Shown here: in pieces, positions 12,247-23,300 of the stretch
Layout of the letters: the number at the start of each line of letters is the position of its first letter
How positions within the stretch are numbered: the stretch's first letter is position 1
NCBI GenBank assembly: GCA_949128115.1
Contig: OX421968.1
Coordinates: 5,084,001-5,148,000, forward strand
Length of the DNA stretch: 64,000 nt
Direction: 5' to 3'
Source: Anaspis maculata
Taxonomy: Eukaryota > Arthropoda > Insecta > Coleoptera > Scraptiidae
Position numbers and translations under genes: made by a program
The notes under the pieces: generated by a model
Told to the model about the DNA's origin: nothing
What the model saw: only the letters and a program-made list of their open reading frames with translations
Database searches by the model: none

Positions 12247-12832
12247 GGCGATTTTTGGAATTTTTCTAAAGTTTTGTTTACAGTTTGGCGAGTTTCAGCT
12301 TAAGATTTTGCATTTCACGATTTGATTTTGGCATGGACCTGTTTGTTTAAATTCAATTTCATTTTTCAAATTTTGTCTCAATTTAAAAACAAAAGAGAAA
12401 AGAACTTAGTTGTTTTTCAAAAAGTTTTAGTCAAAGTCAGTAAAAATATTGTCGGATAGTCATTGGGGATCGCGTTTGGATCGGAGCGGATCTCATTTAA
12501 AAGTTTTTGTGTAAAAAACTACGTTGTTTTTTGTTGAAGCTTGAGCTTTTACAATCAAGCTGTTATTGCGTTTTCCGTGATTTTGATAAAGATTTTTATC
12601 AAAATATTTTTGTGTTAATTACTGACCAAAAAGTCAAGTAAGCATTTCCGTTTATTGTTTTTTCTTGAAAAGAAAACGAGTGAGCCTTTGAATCTATAGT
12701 AGATTGAGTAGGTGTGCCTATAGGTATATTTTGTAGATAATTATTTTGTAGATATTTTGTATATATTATTTTTGAATTAGCTATTTTGCCTAGTCCAGTT
12801 GTTGAGTCGTGCTCATTTGAAAGCGACTGAAA

Positions 12833-14152
12833 ATGAGTGATCAAATGAAGGCTATACACTTGCTAAAGCCTGAGTTAGAATACGAATTACGAATAAGAGG
12901 GTATCCTGCTGTCAATAATCGAGAACACGATGTCAAAAGAAAAATGTTATCCAAACTACTGCAACAAGAAGCGCATAGACCTTCAATCAATTACACTGAT
13001 CCAAAATATGAGTTCGGCAACGAAAAGGTTGTGATTAAAGATACATTAGATTCAATCAGGACAGTAATCAAAGATTTTGAGGGGCCTCGTACTGATTCGG
13101 CTTATCTTAGAGTCCAGTCTAGACTAAAACACCTCTACGGCCGCGTGGAACGCATAGTCATTCCGGAAGGTAATGAAAAGGATGCGGTAGAAGAATTTAA
13201 AAATGATGCTAAAGCTTCCTGTCTCGAGCTCGAAATATTTTTGGATGAGAAAACTGTCGAAGATGAACCATTAGTCCAGTTAGCGTCACCCGTAACAACT
13301 AATCCACCAATTCAACATTACCAACCCGCACCTCGTTCACAGAAATTCACTGTTCATAAGTGGAATTTAACATACAATGGCGAAGGCGATTACCGGACAC
13401 TTGTGGAATTTTTAGAACGGATTGAAGAGCTACGTATCGCTAGACATGTTGAAAAAGAAGAATTGTACGATTCCGCCGTAGAATTATTTTCCGGAGGAGC
13501 TTTGTGTTGGTTTCGATCAGTTAGGACCACAGTTAAAAATTGGGACGACCTCGTGCGCAAGCTGAAAGCTGAATTTTTACCGACCGATTACGATGAGAAG
13601 ATGTGGGACGAGATACGTGGAAGAATGCAGAGAAAAGGAGAGTCAACTCAAATGTTTGTAGCTGCTTTAGAAAATTTGTTTAACCGGTTGGGATATTTCG
13701 TCACGGAAAATAAGAAAATCAGAACAATTCGTAAAAACCTTTTACCTCATTACGTCACACAGCTATCACTGGCAAAAACAGACACCATTGCAGAACTTTT
13801 GGATGCGTGCAGAAAAATCGACGATGCCTATGACATTCGCAACGAAAATCGACGAAAACCCAACAACATTGCGTCATTGGACCGAGTGGATTCGCCAAGA
13901 TATCAACCGAAACCGAAAGCATCAGAGAACAACACCAACCATCAGAAGGCATTCAACAAAAACAGCAACTCCCGAAAAAACACTTGGAATCGTTCAACCC
14001 AGGACAATCCTAGAACACCACCAATATGTTGGAACTGTCGACAACCCAACCACTCTTTCAGGTATTGTTTGGCAGAAAGAAAGAAGTTTTGTTTTAGATG
14101 CGGAAAGCAAGATGTCACCGTGAAAGAATGTAATTGCTCAAAAAACGAATAA
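12833..14152 (+). CDS. gag: Gag polyprotein of the LTR retrotransposon
   Basis: Codes for a 439-residue structural protein that packages element RNA into virus-like particles in the cytoplasm. The central part (about 170-340, with WNLTYNG near 178 and a LCWFRS-type tract) fits the retrotransposon gag/capsid fold. At the C-terminus there is one intact zinc knuckle, C399-X2-C402-X4-H407-X4-C412. A second one, C420-X2-C423 ... C433, has valine at position 428 where histidine is expected. The start ATG follows a leader of about 600 bp after the PBS. Gag ends 12 bases into the overlap with pol, and its last codons contain the frameshift heptamer. Confidence 0.92.
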   Translation: MSDQMKAIHLLKPELEYELRIRGYPAVNNREHDVKRKMLSKLLQQEAHRPSINYTDPKYEFGNEKVVIKDTLDSIRTVIKDFEGPRTDSAYLRVQSRLKHLYGRVERIVIPEGNEKDAVEEFKNDAKASCLELEIFLDEKTVEDEPLVQLASPVTTNPPIQHYQPAPRSQKFTVHKWNLTYNGEGDYRTLVEFLERIEELRIARHVEKEELYDSAVELFSGGALCWFRSVRTTVKNWDDLVRKLKAEFLPTDYDEKMWDEIRGRMQRKGESTQMFVAALENLFNRLGYFVTENKKIRTIRKNLLPHYVTQLSLAKTDTIAELLDACRKIDDAYDIRNENRRKPNNIASLDRVDSPRYQPKPKASENNTNHQKAFNKNSNSRKNTWNRSTQDNPRTPPICWNCRQPNHSFRYCLAERKKFCFRCGKQDVTVKECNCSKNE

Positions 14153-15717
14153 GCCGGACATCTACACCATCTCTACAGACGTCCAGGAAAAATATGTTAA
14201 AGTTAGATAGTAATCGTAATGATAATAGCTGGAAAGCATGGTTAAAAGTAGTCTCCGATTTTTATAACATCAAAATTAAAAAACAAGATGATGAAATTTC
14301 ACCCGTTTTCACTCAAGTAAAATTTGATAACAGACCTTTCATTGAAATAGTAATTTTTGGCATTCACAAAGTAGCTTTATTAGATTCAGGTGCAAATTTA
14401 AGTATTATAGGTGGAAAAGGTAAAGATATAGTAAAATTATGTAGGTCAAAAGTTAGAAATTATGTTGGTAGTCATGTCTCAACCGCGGATGGAAAATCAC
14501 AAAAAGTAGAAGGAATTCTTGAAGTCCCAGTTTGCATGGAAAATTGCTGCAGGTTAGTTCAGTTTTTAATTGTCCCGTCACTAAGTCATGATATAATATT
14601 AGGAAGCGATTTTTGCAGAGAATTTCAGCTTAATTTGGATTTTAAAAATAATTCTTGGAAAGTTCAAAGCCCTTTAGTCGGTGTAAGTTTAATTGAGTTA
14701 GTTGATATTGAAGAAAGCGGTCAAAAGAGTAAATTTGTTGCGAGCGTGGAAGACAAAGGAAAACAAATAGAAGAATTAAAAAAATCATTTGAAGAAGTTG
14801 CGAGTACCGACACACATCTTGGAAGAACATCTATGATTGTTCATCACATTGATACTGGAGACGCGAAACCATTTAAACAGCGGCAGTACCCATTGTCACC
14901 CTACATGATGCGGCATTTAAATAAAGAAATAGATCGAATGTTATCTCTAGGAGTCATTGAGCCTTCACATGGTTCCTGGAATTCGCCTGTGCTTCTTGTG
15001 ACAAAGAAAACTGGTGAATATCGTTTTTGTTTCGATGGGAGAAAGTTGAATAGCGTCACTAAACCAGATTGCTACCCATTACCAAGAGTCGATCGGATTT
15101 TAAGCCTGCTCAGCAACGCGAAGTACATTTCATCAATCGACCTGAGGAACGCTTTTTGGCAAGTGCCTCTCGATGAAGATAGTAAGGAGAAAACTGGTTT
15201 TTCGATACCTGGAAGGGGAATGTTCAATTTTTGTATGATGCCCTTCGGTCTGTGCAACTCGGCTCAGAGTCAGCAGAGATTAATGGATGCAGTATTCGGA
15301 CCAAAGTATGAGCCGAATATATTTTGTTATTTGGATGACATCATCATAATTTCAGAAACATTCGAACACCATCTCGAACTCCTCAGAGAAGTTAAAGATC
15401 TACTCCAAAAAGCAAACCTCACAGTAAATTTAAACAAGTGTGAATTTTTCAGACCATCCCTCAAGTATTTAGGATTCATTGTTGATCAACATGGGCTACG
15501 TACAGACCCGGAGAAAGTAGCAGCAATGGTAGATTATCCAAGACCAACTACCACCACAGAAGTCAAGCGTTTCGTCGGTCTCTGTTCGTGGTACCGAAGA
15601 TTCATAGAACATTTTTCCACCCTTATGTCTCCAATCAATGATTTACTCAAGGGCCAGAAAAAAAGGAAACAAGATCACCTGGAATCCAGCAGCCGAAATT
15701 GCCTTCAAACAAATTAA
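14134..15717 (+). CDS. pol: Pol part 1: protease and reverse transcriptase
   Basis: Encodes the first half of Pol, in the -1 frame relative to gag. An aspartic protease with LLDSGANLSIIGG (catalytic Asp about residue 84) cleaves the polyprotein. The reverse transcriptase follows: KTGEYRFCFDGRKLN, the SSIDLRNAFWQVPL block, PFGLCNSAQS, and the catalytic FCYLDDIII at about residues 397-405 (YLDD at 15328-15339). Translation effectively begins at the slippery site rather than at an ATG. The frame is lost after the connection region at an A7 run (15658-15664), beyond which 18 unrelated codons lead to a stop. RNase H and integrase continue in another frame. Confidence 0.93.
   Translation: MLKKRISRTSTPSLQTSRKNMLKLDSNRNDNSWKAWLKVVSDFYNIKIKKQDDEISPVFTQVKFDNRPFIEIVIFGIHKVALLDSGANLSIIGGKGKDIVKLCRSKVRNYVGSHVSTADGKSQKVEGILEVPVCMENCCRLVQFLIVPSLSHDIILGSDFCREFQLNLDFKNNSWKVQSPLVGVSLIELVDIEESGQKSKFVASVEDKGKQIEELKKSFEEVASTDTHLGRTSMIVHHIDTGDAKPFKQRQYPLSPYMMRHLNKEIDRMLSLGVIEPSHGSWNSPVLLVTKKTGEYRFCFDGRKLNSVTKPDCYPLPRVDRILSLLSNAKYISSIDLRNAFWQVPLDEDSKEKTGFSIPGRGMFNFCMMPFGLCNSAQSQQRLMDAVFGPKYEPNIFCYLDDIIIISETFEHHLELLREVKDLLQKANLTVNLNKCEFFRPSLKYLGFIVDQHGLRTDPEKVAAMVDYPRPTTTTEVKRFVGLCSWYRRFIEHFSTLMSPINDLLKGQKKRKQDHLESSSRNCLQTN
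14140..14146 (+). promoter_or_regulatory. -1 programmed frameshift site (A AAA AAC)
   Basis: In the gag frame the bases read A AAA AAC, the standard X XXY YYZ slippery heptamer, two codons before the gag stop. A -1 slip enters the frame of pol, which has no ATG start here. This explains how Gag-Pol is made. A downstream stem or pseudoknot was not modelled. Confidence 0.8.
15658..15664 (+). other. A7 homopolymer where the pol frame breaks
   Basis: Similarity to Pol leaves the upstream frame and enters the downstream frame exactly across this seven-A run, consistent with gain of one A. It could be a mutation of this copy, a homopolymer error in the assembly, or a site where polymerase or ribosome slippage is tolerated. 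Heptamer context for a second programmed shift is not convincing. Confidence 0.75.
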
Positions 15718-17443
15718 AGAAGCATTAATATCAGCACCCATCTTGAGAAGTCCAAATTTTGAGTTGCCGTTCACAATTCAGTGTGATGCATCAGATTATG
15801 GTTTGGGCGGTGTTCTGACACAACAAGTTGACGGTGAAGAATATGTAATAGCCTTTTGTTCTCGCTCCATGAATCGAACCGAACGTGCCTATACCACGAC
15901 ACAGAAGGAACTTCTCGCACTAATTTTTTGTCTTGAAAGATTCAGACCATACGTGGAAGGAACCAAGTTCACAGTAATTACCGATCACTACTCTCTTCTA
16001 TGGCTGATGAACATGAAAGACTTGACTGGTAAACTTGCACGGTGGGCTATCAAAATCCAACAGTATTCTTTCGACTTAATACACCGCAAAGGAAAATTAC
16101 ACGTCGTACCAGATGCTCTTTCTAGGATTCCCGATAAACAAATAATTTCAGTGGACACGTTGACGATCAGTCAGGATAAATTGGATCCTTGGTATCGTGG
16201 TTTGCGTAACAATATTCTCCAAAACCCGCAAAATTATCCCTTATGGCGTGTGGAAGGGGAGTGCATTTTGAAATTAATACCGTCGCGTACGTCAGTGAAA
16301 ACTAACACCAAAGAATGGAAACTTCTGATACCGTCATCCCAAAGAAAAGAATGTATTAAGTCGTGCCATGACAATCCAACTTCCAGTCATTTTGGATTTT
16401 ACAAGACTTTTTCTAGATTACGTGAACAATATTATTGGCCGAAAATGAGGACTGATGTCATAGGGTACGTGCGTAAGTGTCAAACTTGCGGAGAGCAAAA
16501 GAGTACAAACTTGTTACCTATGGGACTGATGGGAACTGAAAAACGAGTAAAATATCCTTGGCAGATAGTAGCAGCAGATATAATGGGGCCATTTCCACGT
16601 TCAAAGAAGGGTAATGCATTTTTGTTAGTTGTATCAGACTGGTACACCAAGTTTTCTTTATTGTACCCTATGCGTAAGGCCACAGCCTCTTCAATTGTGA
16701 AATTCATGGAAGAACAAGTATTTTTGATACAGGGTGTACCACAGTTCCTGGTAGTAGATAATGGGACGCAGTTCGCAGGGAGATTTTTCAAAGCATTAGC
16801 TGACAAATACGAGATTCAGAAGATATGGTTTAACGCTCGCTACCATGCACAAGCAAATTTTGTTGAGCGCGTAAACAGGACTGTGGGCGTCGCCATCAGA
16901 TCATTTATCAAAGACAACAATCACAAAGAGTGGGACCAAAACCTTCCAAGCATACAGTACGCCATAAACTCAGCAAAACACGAAGTAACTGGATACACCC
17001 CTTCGTTTTTGAATTTTGGAAGAATCACACCTATCTCCGGAAAATATTATGGTACAGTTGAATCCACCGCAGACATTGAACTCCTAGCTGACGATAGAAA
17101 AGATTATGGCGAAGATCTAAGGAAACTGAAAGACCTTTCCAAGAACATTCAAGACAGACTGAATAATGCCTACAAACAAAACAGCAAACGATATAATTTG
17201 CGACGACGAGATGCCACTTTTGAGCCCGGTCAGAAAGTATGGAGGAGAAACAAGGTTTTGTCCAACAAAGCCAATGACTTCTCAGCCAAGTTGGCGAAAA
17301 AATACGTTCTGAATATTGTTGTTCGTAAAGTCTCACGTCTAGTTTATTCCTTGAAAAATATGGATGGTTCTGATGCAGGATCATGGCATGTCCAGGATCT
17401 AAAGGAATACATGGGTTCAAACTCAGATGTGTCAGTGGGATGA
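15666..17443 (+). CDS. pol: Pol part 2: RNase H and integrase
   Basis: The open frame starts at 15638, but family similarity begins just after the A7 run. RNase H is recognised by IQCDASDYGLGGVL and by TVITDHYSLLWLM. The integrase has a HHCC zinc motif (H-X6-H near HDNPTSSH, then CQTC). Its catalytic triad is D314, D374 and E410 counted from the codon at 15638, i.e. D-X59-D-X35-E, fully canonical. It inserts the cDNA into chromosomes. The C-terminal part carries a basic tail (RYNLRRRDATFEPGQKVWRR). All catalytic residues seen are intact, so the only lesion in Pol is the frame change upstream. Confidence 0.92.
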
Positions 17444-17891
17444 AAAGGCATATGCCAGATTAAAAAAAAAAAAGACCCCTGAAATACTCAATTTGTAAAT
17501 ATTTGTAAATATGCAGAATTAGTTTCTAATGAAACAAAACCTCAGCAAAAGCTGGATAAAAAGGCAAACCGTAGCATTAGATAATTGTAAATAGTGTTAG
17601 TTAGGTATAGATTAGGTTACTCATTTCATAAGGCTCATAAAAAAAAAAAAAACTAGGCATCTGGCACATTACTATGAAAATTTGAATACTAGACCCCCCG
17701 AATTTGTCCCCCACTGATAATGACTCTCCCGATTATGTTCCATATTTTTTGGCGTTTGGTACGCGTAGTTACCGCAGTATTCTTCAAGTGAGTTTTCATT
17801 CTACAAGTTTTGATTCGATTATAAATTTTCAAACATTTAAAGTAAAGCAGTTTTAGTGAAAAAATTTTTCTTTCGAAAAATTTTTTTTTCC
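17444..17891 (+). other. 3' leader of the element, non-coding
   Basis: Between the pol stop and the polypurine tract. Two poly(A) runs (17463-17473, 17640-17652) and no open frame of note, so no env gene. The minus-strand frame reported here belongs mostly to the LTR. Confidence 0.7.
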
Positions 17892-17905
17892 AAGGAAGCG
17901 GGGAG
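17892..17905 (+). other. polypurine tract (PPT)
   Basis: AAGGAAGCGGGGAG immediately precedes the TG of the 3' LTR, where plus-strand cDNA synthesis is primed. A single C interrupts the purines. Confidence 0.85.
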
Positions 17906-19483
17906 TGTAACGTTTTTTTAGACTCAAGAAACGTTGGGAAATCATTGTTTAAAAGTATAGGAACGTCCCTACCGAAATGCATAATAATTCCTGAATCGGT
18001 GGCCGCTTCACTAAAATCATTCAAGTTTGTCCTCGACAAGCAAGTGAAGGTCATCTTTGTTTATGTTTATCTTATGGTTTATTAAAGTCTGTGTAAGAGG
18101 GCACCATTATTGATTTATTGATTGACATGAAAGACAATTATGATAGGTGACAGGGCGGTGTCATTTTTTTGCTTCCTCCTCTGATTCCGTGGGAACAACA
18201 ACGTTATCTCGTGCTCCAGGAATTTCGAACGAAACCTCGACCATCCGGGTAGTTAACCCCTACAAAATACAACGAAAACATACAGTTGTATAAAATATAA
18301 CATTCTGTCGAGGTATGTTTTTCAAATTTTCACAATTTTAAGCCACATGGTTTTTACCTTGCATCAATCTCTATAGGTTTCAAGTTCATATCAGAGAACG
18401 TTGTTTAATTATGGTTCCAATCAATCATCCGGGACTTTCAACGGTCGCCGCCCGTCCTGGCATGTCGTCGTCTCCCAGGATGATGGCTTAAGCGAATAGG
18501 TCCCGGCTCCGATCCAAACATATGATCCATACAAATGTCACTCTACATGATGTCACCGATGTACCTCTATCTTCACCGTTCCCTTCAGGACCTCGAATTG
18601 GACCCGTCTATTATGATGACCAGCTTGCCAGGTGTCCACCATCTCGTCACCGGCTATGAATAAATTCCACCACTTGACACGATCCATGATGGGTATCTCT
18701 TGGAACGAGCAGCGATTTATCATCAAAGGCTAAGTCTTTTTGTGGTCTCCTCTATCTTCTGTAAGAAACCAATAACCTTACATTTCTATTTTGTGTCATA
18801 ATTCAAATATCGAATACCTTTGGGAAATAATATGTGTGCACACAGATCCATACCCTGATAGGTTTGTGTAATTCGTAATCATATGGCATCGGCCAACAAA
18901 AAAGGTAAGGTTTGGGTAATAGACAGTGAGCCAGGAGTTATTCACAATAGCCAACAGCCGCGTTTCAGTAAATGTCTTCCTCTCTTCATCATTTATGTTC
19001 GTTCTGGAGAGATTTCACCTACAAAATTAAAGTTTTTATCATCAAGTTATGTTCGAGTCAAATCAAAGTCAAAATAATATATCAAATTGTAGCTTGTTAC
19101 TCACATTCATATAACATCCAATTTATGAATAAACTGTGTCCACAATTATGCCAAAATCATTTCGTTTTCAGTACTTTTGTAAACAATCCATTTCAGCCAC
19201 TTGCCGATGTAAACATCAGCTGTTTCAAACTGTCATAATACTTGACCTTGACAACTGTCATTCACGCGTCGCACCAACGGCGGGAAATTCAAACGGCATC
19301 ATCCGAAATCCTTGGTTGGAAAAGGTCGGATTGTCCACATTTAAATTTCCAACTGGCGCCTTATAAATAAATATTGTAATTTACCATCTATTGCCGTAAC
19401 CCACACCCTTGCCACTAGCTAGCCGCAGCAAACCAACCTCGTTTGAAAAACGGGAGCAGCATAACAAAATAAAATATGTTATA
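17906..19483 (+). repeat. 3' LTR
   Basis: Same length (1578 bp) as the 5' LTR and offset from it by 7259 bases. No mismatch was found on visual comparison of all lines. It is followed by the target duplicate AACG at 19484-19487. Confidence 0.95.
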
Positions 19484-19487
19484 AACG

Positions 19488-21499
19488 TTCAAAGCTAATA
19501 ATAATAATAATTATTATTACGAGAACCAATATCACATGACATTTCATGTTTATACAAACACTGGACCATTTTTAAAACGAAGTTAATGTTTGCGCGATCA
19601 TTCAAATGCCCATACTCATTCCTCCAGCGGCTCTGTCTTAATGTTGTCCCATTGAATCTAATCCGTTTTCACAACTCGTCAGAACTTCTCGTCCTCGGAA
19701 CTTTTCCCTAACCCTTTTAGACTTTTCAACACATACCATTAATTCTTCTTCATCAGTTCGATGTGTAGCCAATTCTTTTAGTTTGCTTTTAAATCGCTTT
19801 GTAAGTTGCTCAGCTTTCCTTTCGTGTAACTTAGGAACGTGCATTAAGATTGAACAGAGCCAAGAGCCGGGAATTTTTATTTAAGCAGCGTCCCTGCAGC
19901 AGCGCGCGTACTCTACGAGGATCACTCCCGAATCTTGTAGCAGACACCCAAACATTTCTCTATCTCTTCATACTGTCGTTAAGTCTATTTAACACACATT
20001 CCACATCTACCTTCATATAACCTTCATAAGGTATTATTTTGGGGAGTAAGGAAAAACCTTGGCATTTAAGCGTGAATTCTGAAGTGAGGAGGGTGAAATG
20101 TTGCAGATATGCACTAACTAAGAAATAAGAGTAATATAAATATTATTCGGAACAACACGGTGCCAAACAACAGACGCGCTCGACAAAGAAGACGGGATGA
20201 AAGTGACAGGAGGCAAGCTTAACGTCAAACCAAACAAAATTAAACAAAACTTTTCCTCTTAGGCAACGTGCTGGTAAGACTCCGGCTCTAGTCGTGCCGG
20301 AAAACTTTTCGTGTTTAAGTTTTTCTTCCGCTTGCCCGACTCTAAGGCCCGCTTTTCCCCAAAACAGCGACAAATTATAATATTGATGCCTCTCCTACCT
20401 GAGTGCAGCGGCGTATTGCACGTCACCGGAACTAAGCCCTACTCGTTAAAGTGCGGAGGAGCTGGAGGTGGAACAGGTATTCGCGCTATGTATATGTAAG
20501 CCCGTGGATATTGCGTGACGATCCGAGTAAGGCAGACACGCATAAACAGAGCACCATATGCTTTCTCCCACCTGATTGTCCCTCGATTCAGGTGGATTTG
20601 GGAATGAGGATCCTCAACTTCCTCCTCAACATCCGCCGTGTCATGTCACATCACACCGTGGAAGTGACGCTGGCGGTTGGCCGCAGCTTGTGGTGTCATC
20701 ACCAGCCCTCGGCGTCCCGTCACCTCCACCCCTTGTGCAACCGGTAATCAAACACTCGTTAAATTATATCCTAAACGACTACAACGGCTAACTCATAATT
20801 ATTATGTCAAAATAGGCTATGATGCACAGTTCATCGCGCTTGAAGTAAGCCCCCTGGCTGGCTGTATCTATTCAGGCAATGATCATAATACAGAATTTTC
20901 TTTTCTCGAAAAAGTTGGAGCGATACACTGTTATAAACAGATGATCAACTGAACTGGTTCACTCATAAATTTCTGGCTACCTCAAAACTGAAAATCTCGA
21001 AGAAAAATCAACCAATTTCAAAGAGCGGGGGGTCCAGCCGGATAATGCGAAATCGGGACTAATCCGAAAGATTTTTTTCGATGGTCCGGACTCAATCTTG
21101 GCTTTTCTGCCGTGGGACTGCGTCAGTATTTTTATTTCGAACAAAGTTTCCCGATTTCAAAAAGGAAGGCGGTGCCAGAAAAGATAACGCCTGCTTTTGG
21201 CTACACGGTGATGTATGTATAGGGTAAATTTGTAATTGAAAATGTGGATGACATACAGACAGGGTGCTGAAAGGACTGACAAATGGGTCAATTTCAAAAA
21301 AAGAGCGCATTGCTTAACATGCCATTTTTGGAAAAGTACCAAACATCGATATCTCTAAACCGTTTTTCAATTATTTGAAAATTTGGTGACAGTGACCTTT
21401 GGTCCATCTTTATTTAGACTTTTACTAGAAACGAAACACAGTACTATAGCATCTGCATTCTGCACAAAATTCACTCAATTAAGTACTTCACTGCGAGAC
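19488..21499. other. intergenic, no gene recognised
   Basis: Contains an ATT/TAA microsatellite palindrome (19497-19519) and a segment of higher G+C at 20200-20760. Frames at 20311-20791 are short and overlap one another without a known domain. Confidence 0.4.
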
Positions 21500-22040
21500 G
21501 AGAGACGTGCCCACCAGTGAAGCAGTGAAGCTAAACGACGTACCAATACCACATACAGACGACGCAAAATATTTGGGCATGCATTTGGACCGAAGGCTCA
21601 CATGGAAGAAACACATTTCCACGAAGAGAAAACAGCTTGGTCTCAAGTTCCGTCAGATGTACTGGTTGATAGGTAGAGGGTCACAGGTGTCAATTGAAAA
21701 CAAAATCTTGCTTTACAAGAGCATAATCAAGCCAATATGGACCTACGGTATACAACTGTGGGGATCTGCTGCCGAATCCAATCTGGAAACTCTCCAGAGG
21801 TTCCAGAACAAGATTTTGCGAGTGGTAGTCGACGCTCCAAGATACATGCCCAACAGGATCATCCAATCAAACATTCCATCAAAGAAGAAATCAAGAACCA
21901 CAGCGTGAAATATCGAGAAAGAATGGCAGGGCAACACATCCGAACACACACGCCAATAAACCTTTTAATAGAAGTAACGAAACTCGCATACTTGAGAGCT
22001 TTAAACCAAGTGATCTGGTGGACAGATTTAACCAGTCGTG
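21500..22040 (+). pseudogene. jockey-like LINE, 3' end of ORF2 (reverse transcriptase)
   Basis: The 133-codon frame at 21507-21908 shows the typical end of a non-LTR reverse transcriptase: YLGMHLDRRLTWKKHI, the LLYKSIIKPIWTYGIQLWG block, and LQRFQNKILRVVVDAPRY. Similarity then continues in another frame (IQSNI... to KYRERM and TPINLL), so a frameshift lies near 21870. The catalytic FADD region is not present, hence the copy is 5'-truncated, the usual fate of LINE insertions. It ends close to the left end of the palindrome at 22081. Confidence 0.85.
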
Positions 22041-22080
22041 ATTGAGAAAGCTTCATCTGTGATAATGTTCTGTGATACTG

Positions 22081-23298
22081 TATACAGGTGTCCCGTTTTT
22101 CAACGCTCACTATTGGTATCTCGGAAACGGTAAGAGATACAAAGTCGGTTAAATTACAAAAAAGTTGCGCAATTCTATGGCTATTTCAAAAATGTCAAAA
22201 TATCAAAGATATCTTTGATCATTTTTGAAATATCTCAAAAAAACTGAAAAATGCTGAATTCCAAAAATTAAAATCACCTTTTTATTATGGCAGCTATCAA
22301 TTTGAAAATTGGAATCCTGACATTGTTTAAGGTCCTTGATCGACGGATGTAAACAATTTTCTCCTGCACTTACTAGTTTTTGAGATATGACAGTTAACTT
22401 AATTTTTTCTTATGGACACCATATCATTTATTCACCCCATAAAACTCATATTTTTTTTCTCTTTACAAAGATATAAGACACTTGTGGCATTTTTATCAAA
22501 ATAACCTGTAAAAATTGAAAAAACCATTTTTGGGGCGAATAAATCTAGTTACCGGTTCAGTTGCCATGCTCTCGTGGCATAATAACAATGGCATTCGGTT
22601 TCCATGGTCGGTTGATTTTGGAAAAAGCTAAGTTACATTCCGTTTTCATGTATTTGATTATGATAATAAATAACAATAAAACAAATACAGAACCAGGTAT
22701 AACACAAAAAAACATAGCAATACACAAAAACGGAATTTAACTCAACTTTTTCCAAAATCAACAGACCATAGCAACCAAATCCCATTGTTTATATGCCACA
22801 AGAGCATGGCAACCGAAGCGGTCACTCGATTTTTTCGCCTCAAAAACAGTGTTTCCAATTTCTACAGGTTATTTTGACAGAAATGCTACAAGTGTATCAT
22901 ATCTTTGTAAAGAGAAAGAAAAGGTGAGTTTTATGGGGTGAATAAATGATATGGTGTCCATACGAAAAAATGGAGTTAACTGTCATATCTCAAAAACTAG
23001 TGACCGCAGGAGAAAATTATTAACGTCAGTCGATCAAGGACCTTCAAAAATGTCAGGATACCAATTTCTAAATTGAAAGCTGGCATAATAAAGAAATGAT
23101 TTGAATTTTTCGAATTCGGCATTTTTCAGTTTTTTTTGTTTGATATTTCAGAAATGATCAAAGCTATCTTGGATATCTTGACATATTTGAGATAGTCGTA
23201 AAATTTTACAACTTTTTTGTAATTCAACCGACTTTGTATCTCTTACCGTTTCCGAGATACCAATAGTGAGCGTTGAAAAACGGGACATCCGGGGTATA
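22081..23298. mobile_element. near-complete palindrome of 1.2 kb (fold-back FB1)
   Basis: The whole element is two inverted arms of about 600 bp with the axis near 22690. Outer blocks: GTCCCGTTTTTCAACGCTCA at 22089 pairs with its complement ending 23286. Inner pairs include TATGACAGTTAACT (22385), the AAAACTCAT/ATGAGTTTT zone (22440/22930) and CCGTTTTCATG against AACGGAATT near the centre. Divergence between arms is a few to ten percent by eye. No coding frame. A transcript across it would fold into one long hairpin. Confidence 0.88.
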
Positions 23299-23300
23299 CT

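Larger units (their letters stand above)
10647..19483 (+). mobile_element. Ty3/gypsy-type LTR retrotransposon, nearly complete
   Basis: Element of 8837 bp flanked by the 4-bp target duplication AACG (10643-10646 and 19484-19487). Order: 1578-bp LTR, primer binding site, gag, protease-reverse transcriptase, RNase H-integrase, polypurine tract, 1578-bp LTR. The order RT-RNase H-integrase places it in the Ty3/gypsy superfamily. I saw no difference between the two LTRs on line-by-line comparison, so the insertion is recent. No env-like frame lies between pol and the 3' LTR. Pol is broken once in a seven-A run, so this copy may not be autonomous even though everything else looks young. Confidence 0.95.

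Noticed and set aside
13755..13952. Minus-strand and alternate-frame ORFs within gag and pol
   Set aside because: Shadows of the real retrotransposon frames.
17444..17905. env gene making the LTR element an errantivirus-like element
   Set aside because: Only about 460 non-coding bases separate pol from the 3' LTR.
20311..20952. Overlapping frames of 62-98 codons in a GC-richer patch
   Set aside because: Three different frames overlap without family similarity, as expected when stop codons are rarer in GC-rich DNA.
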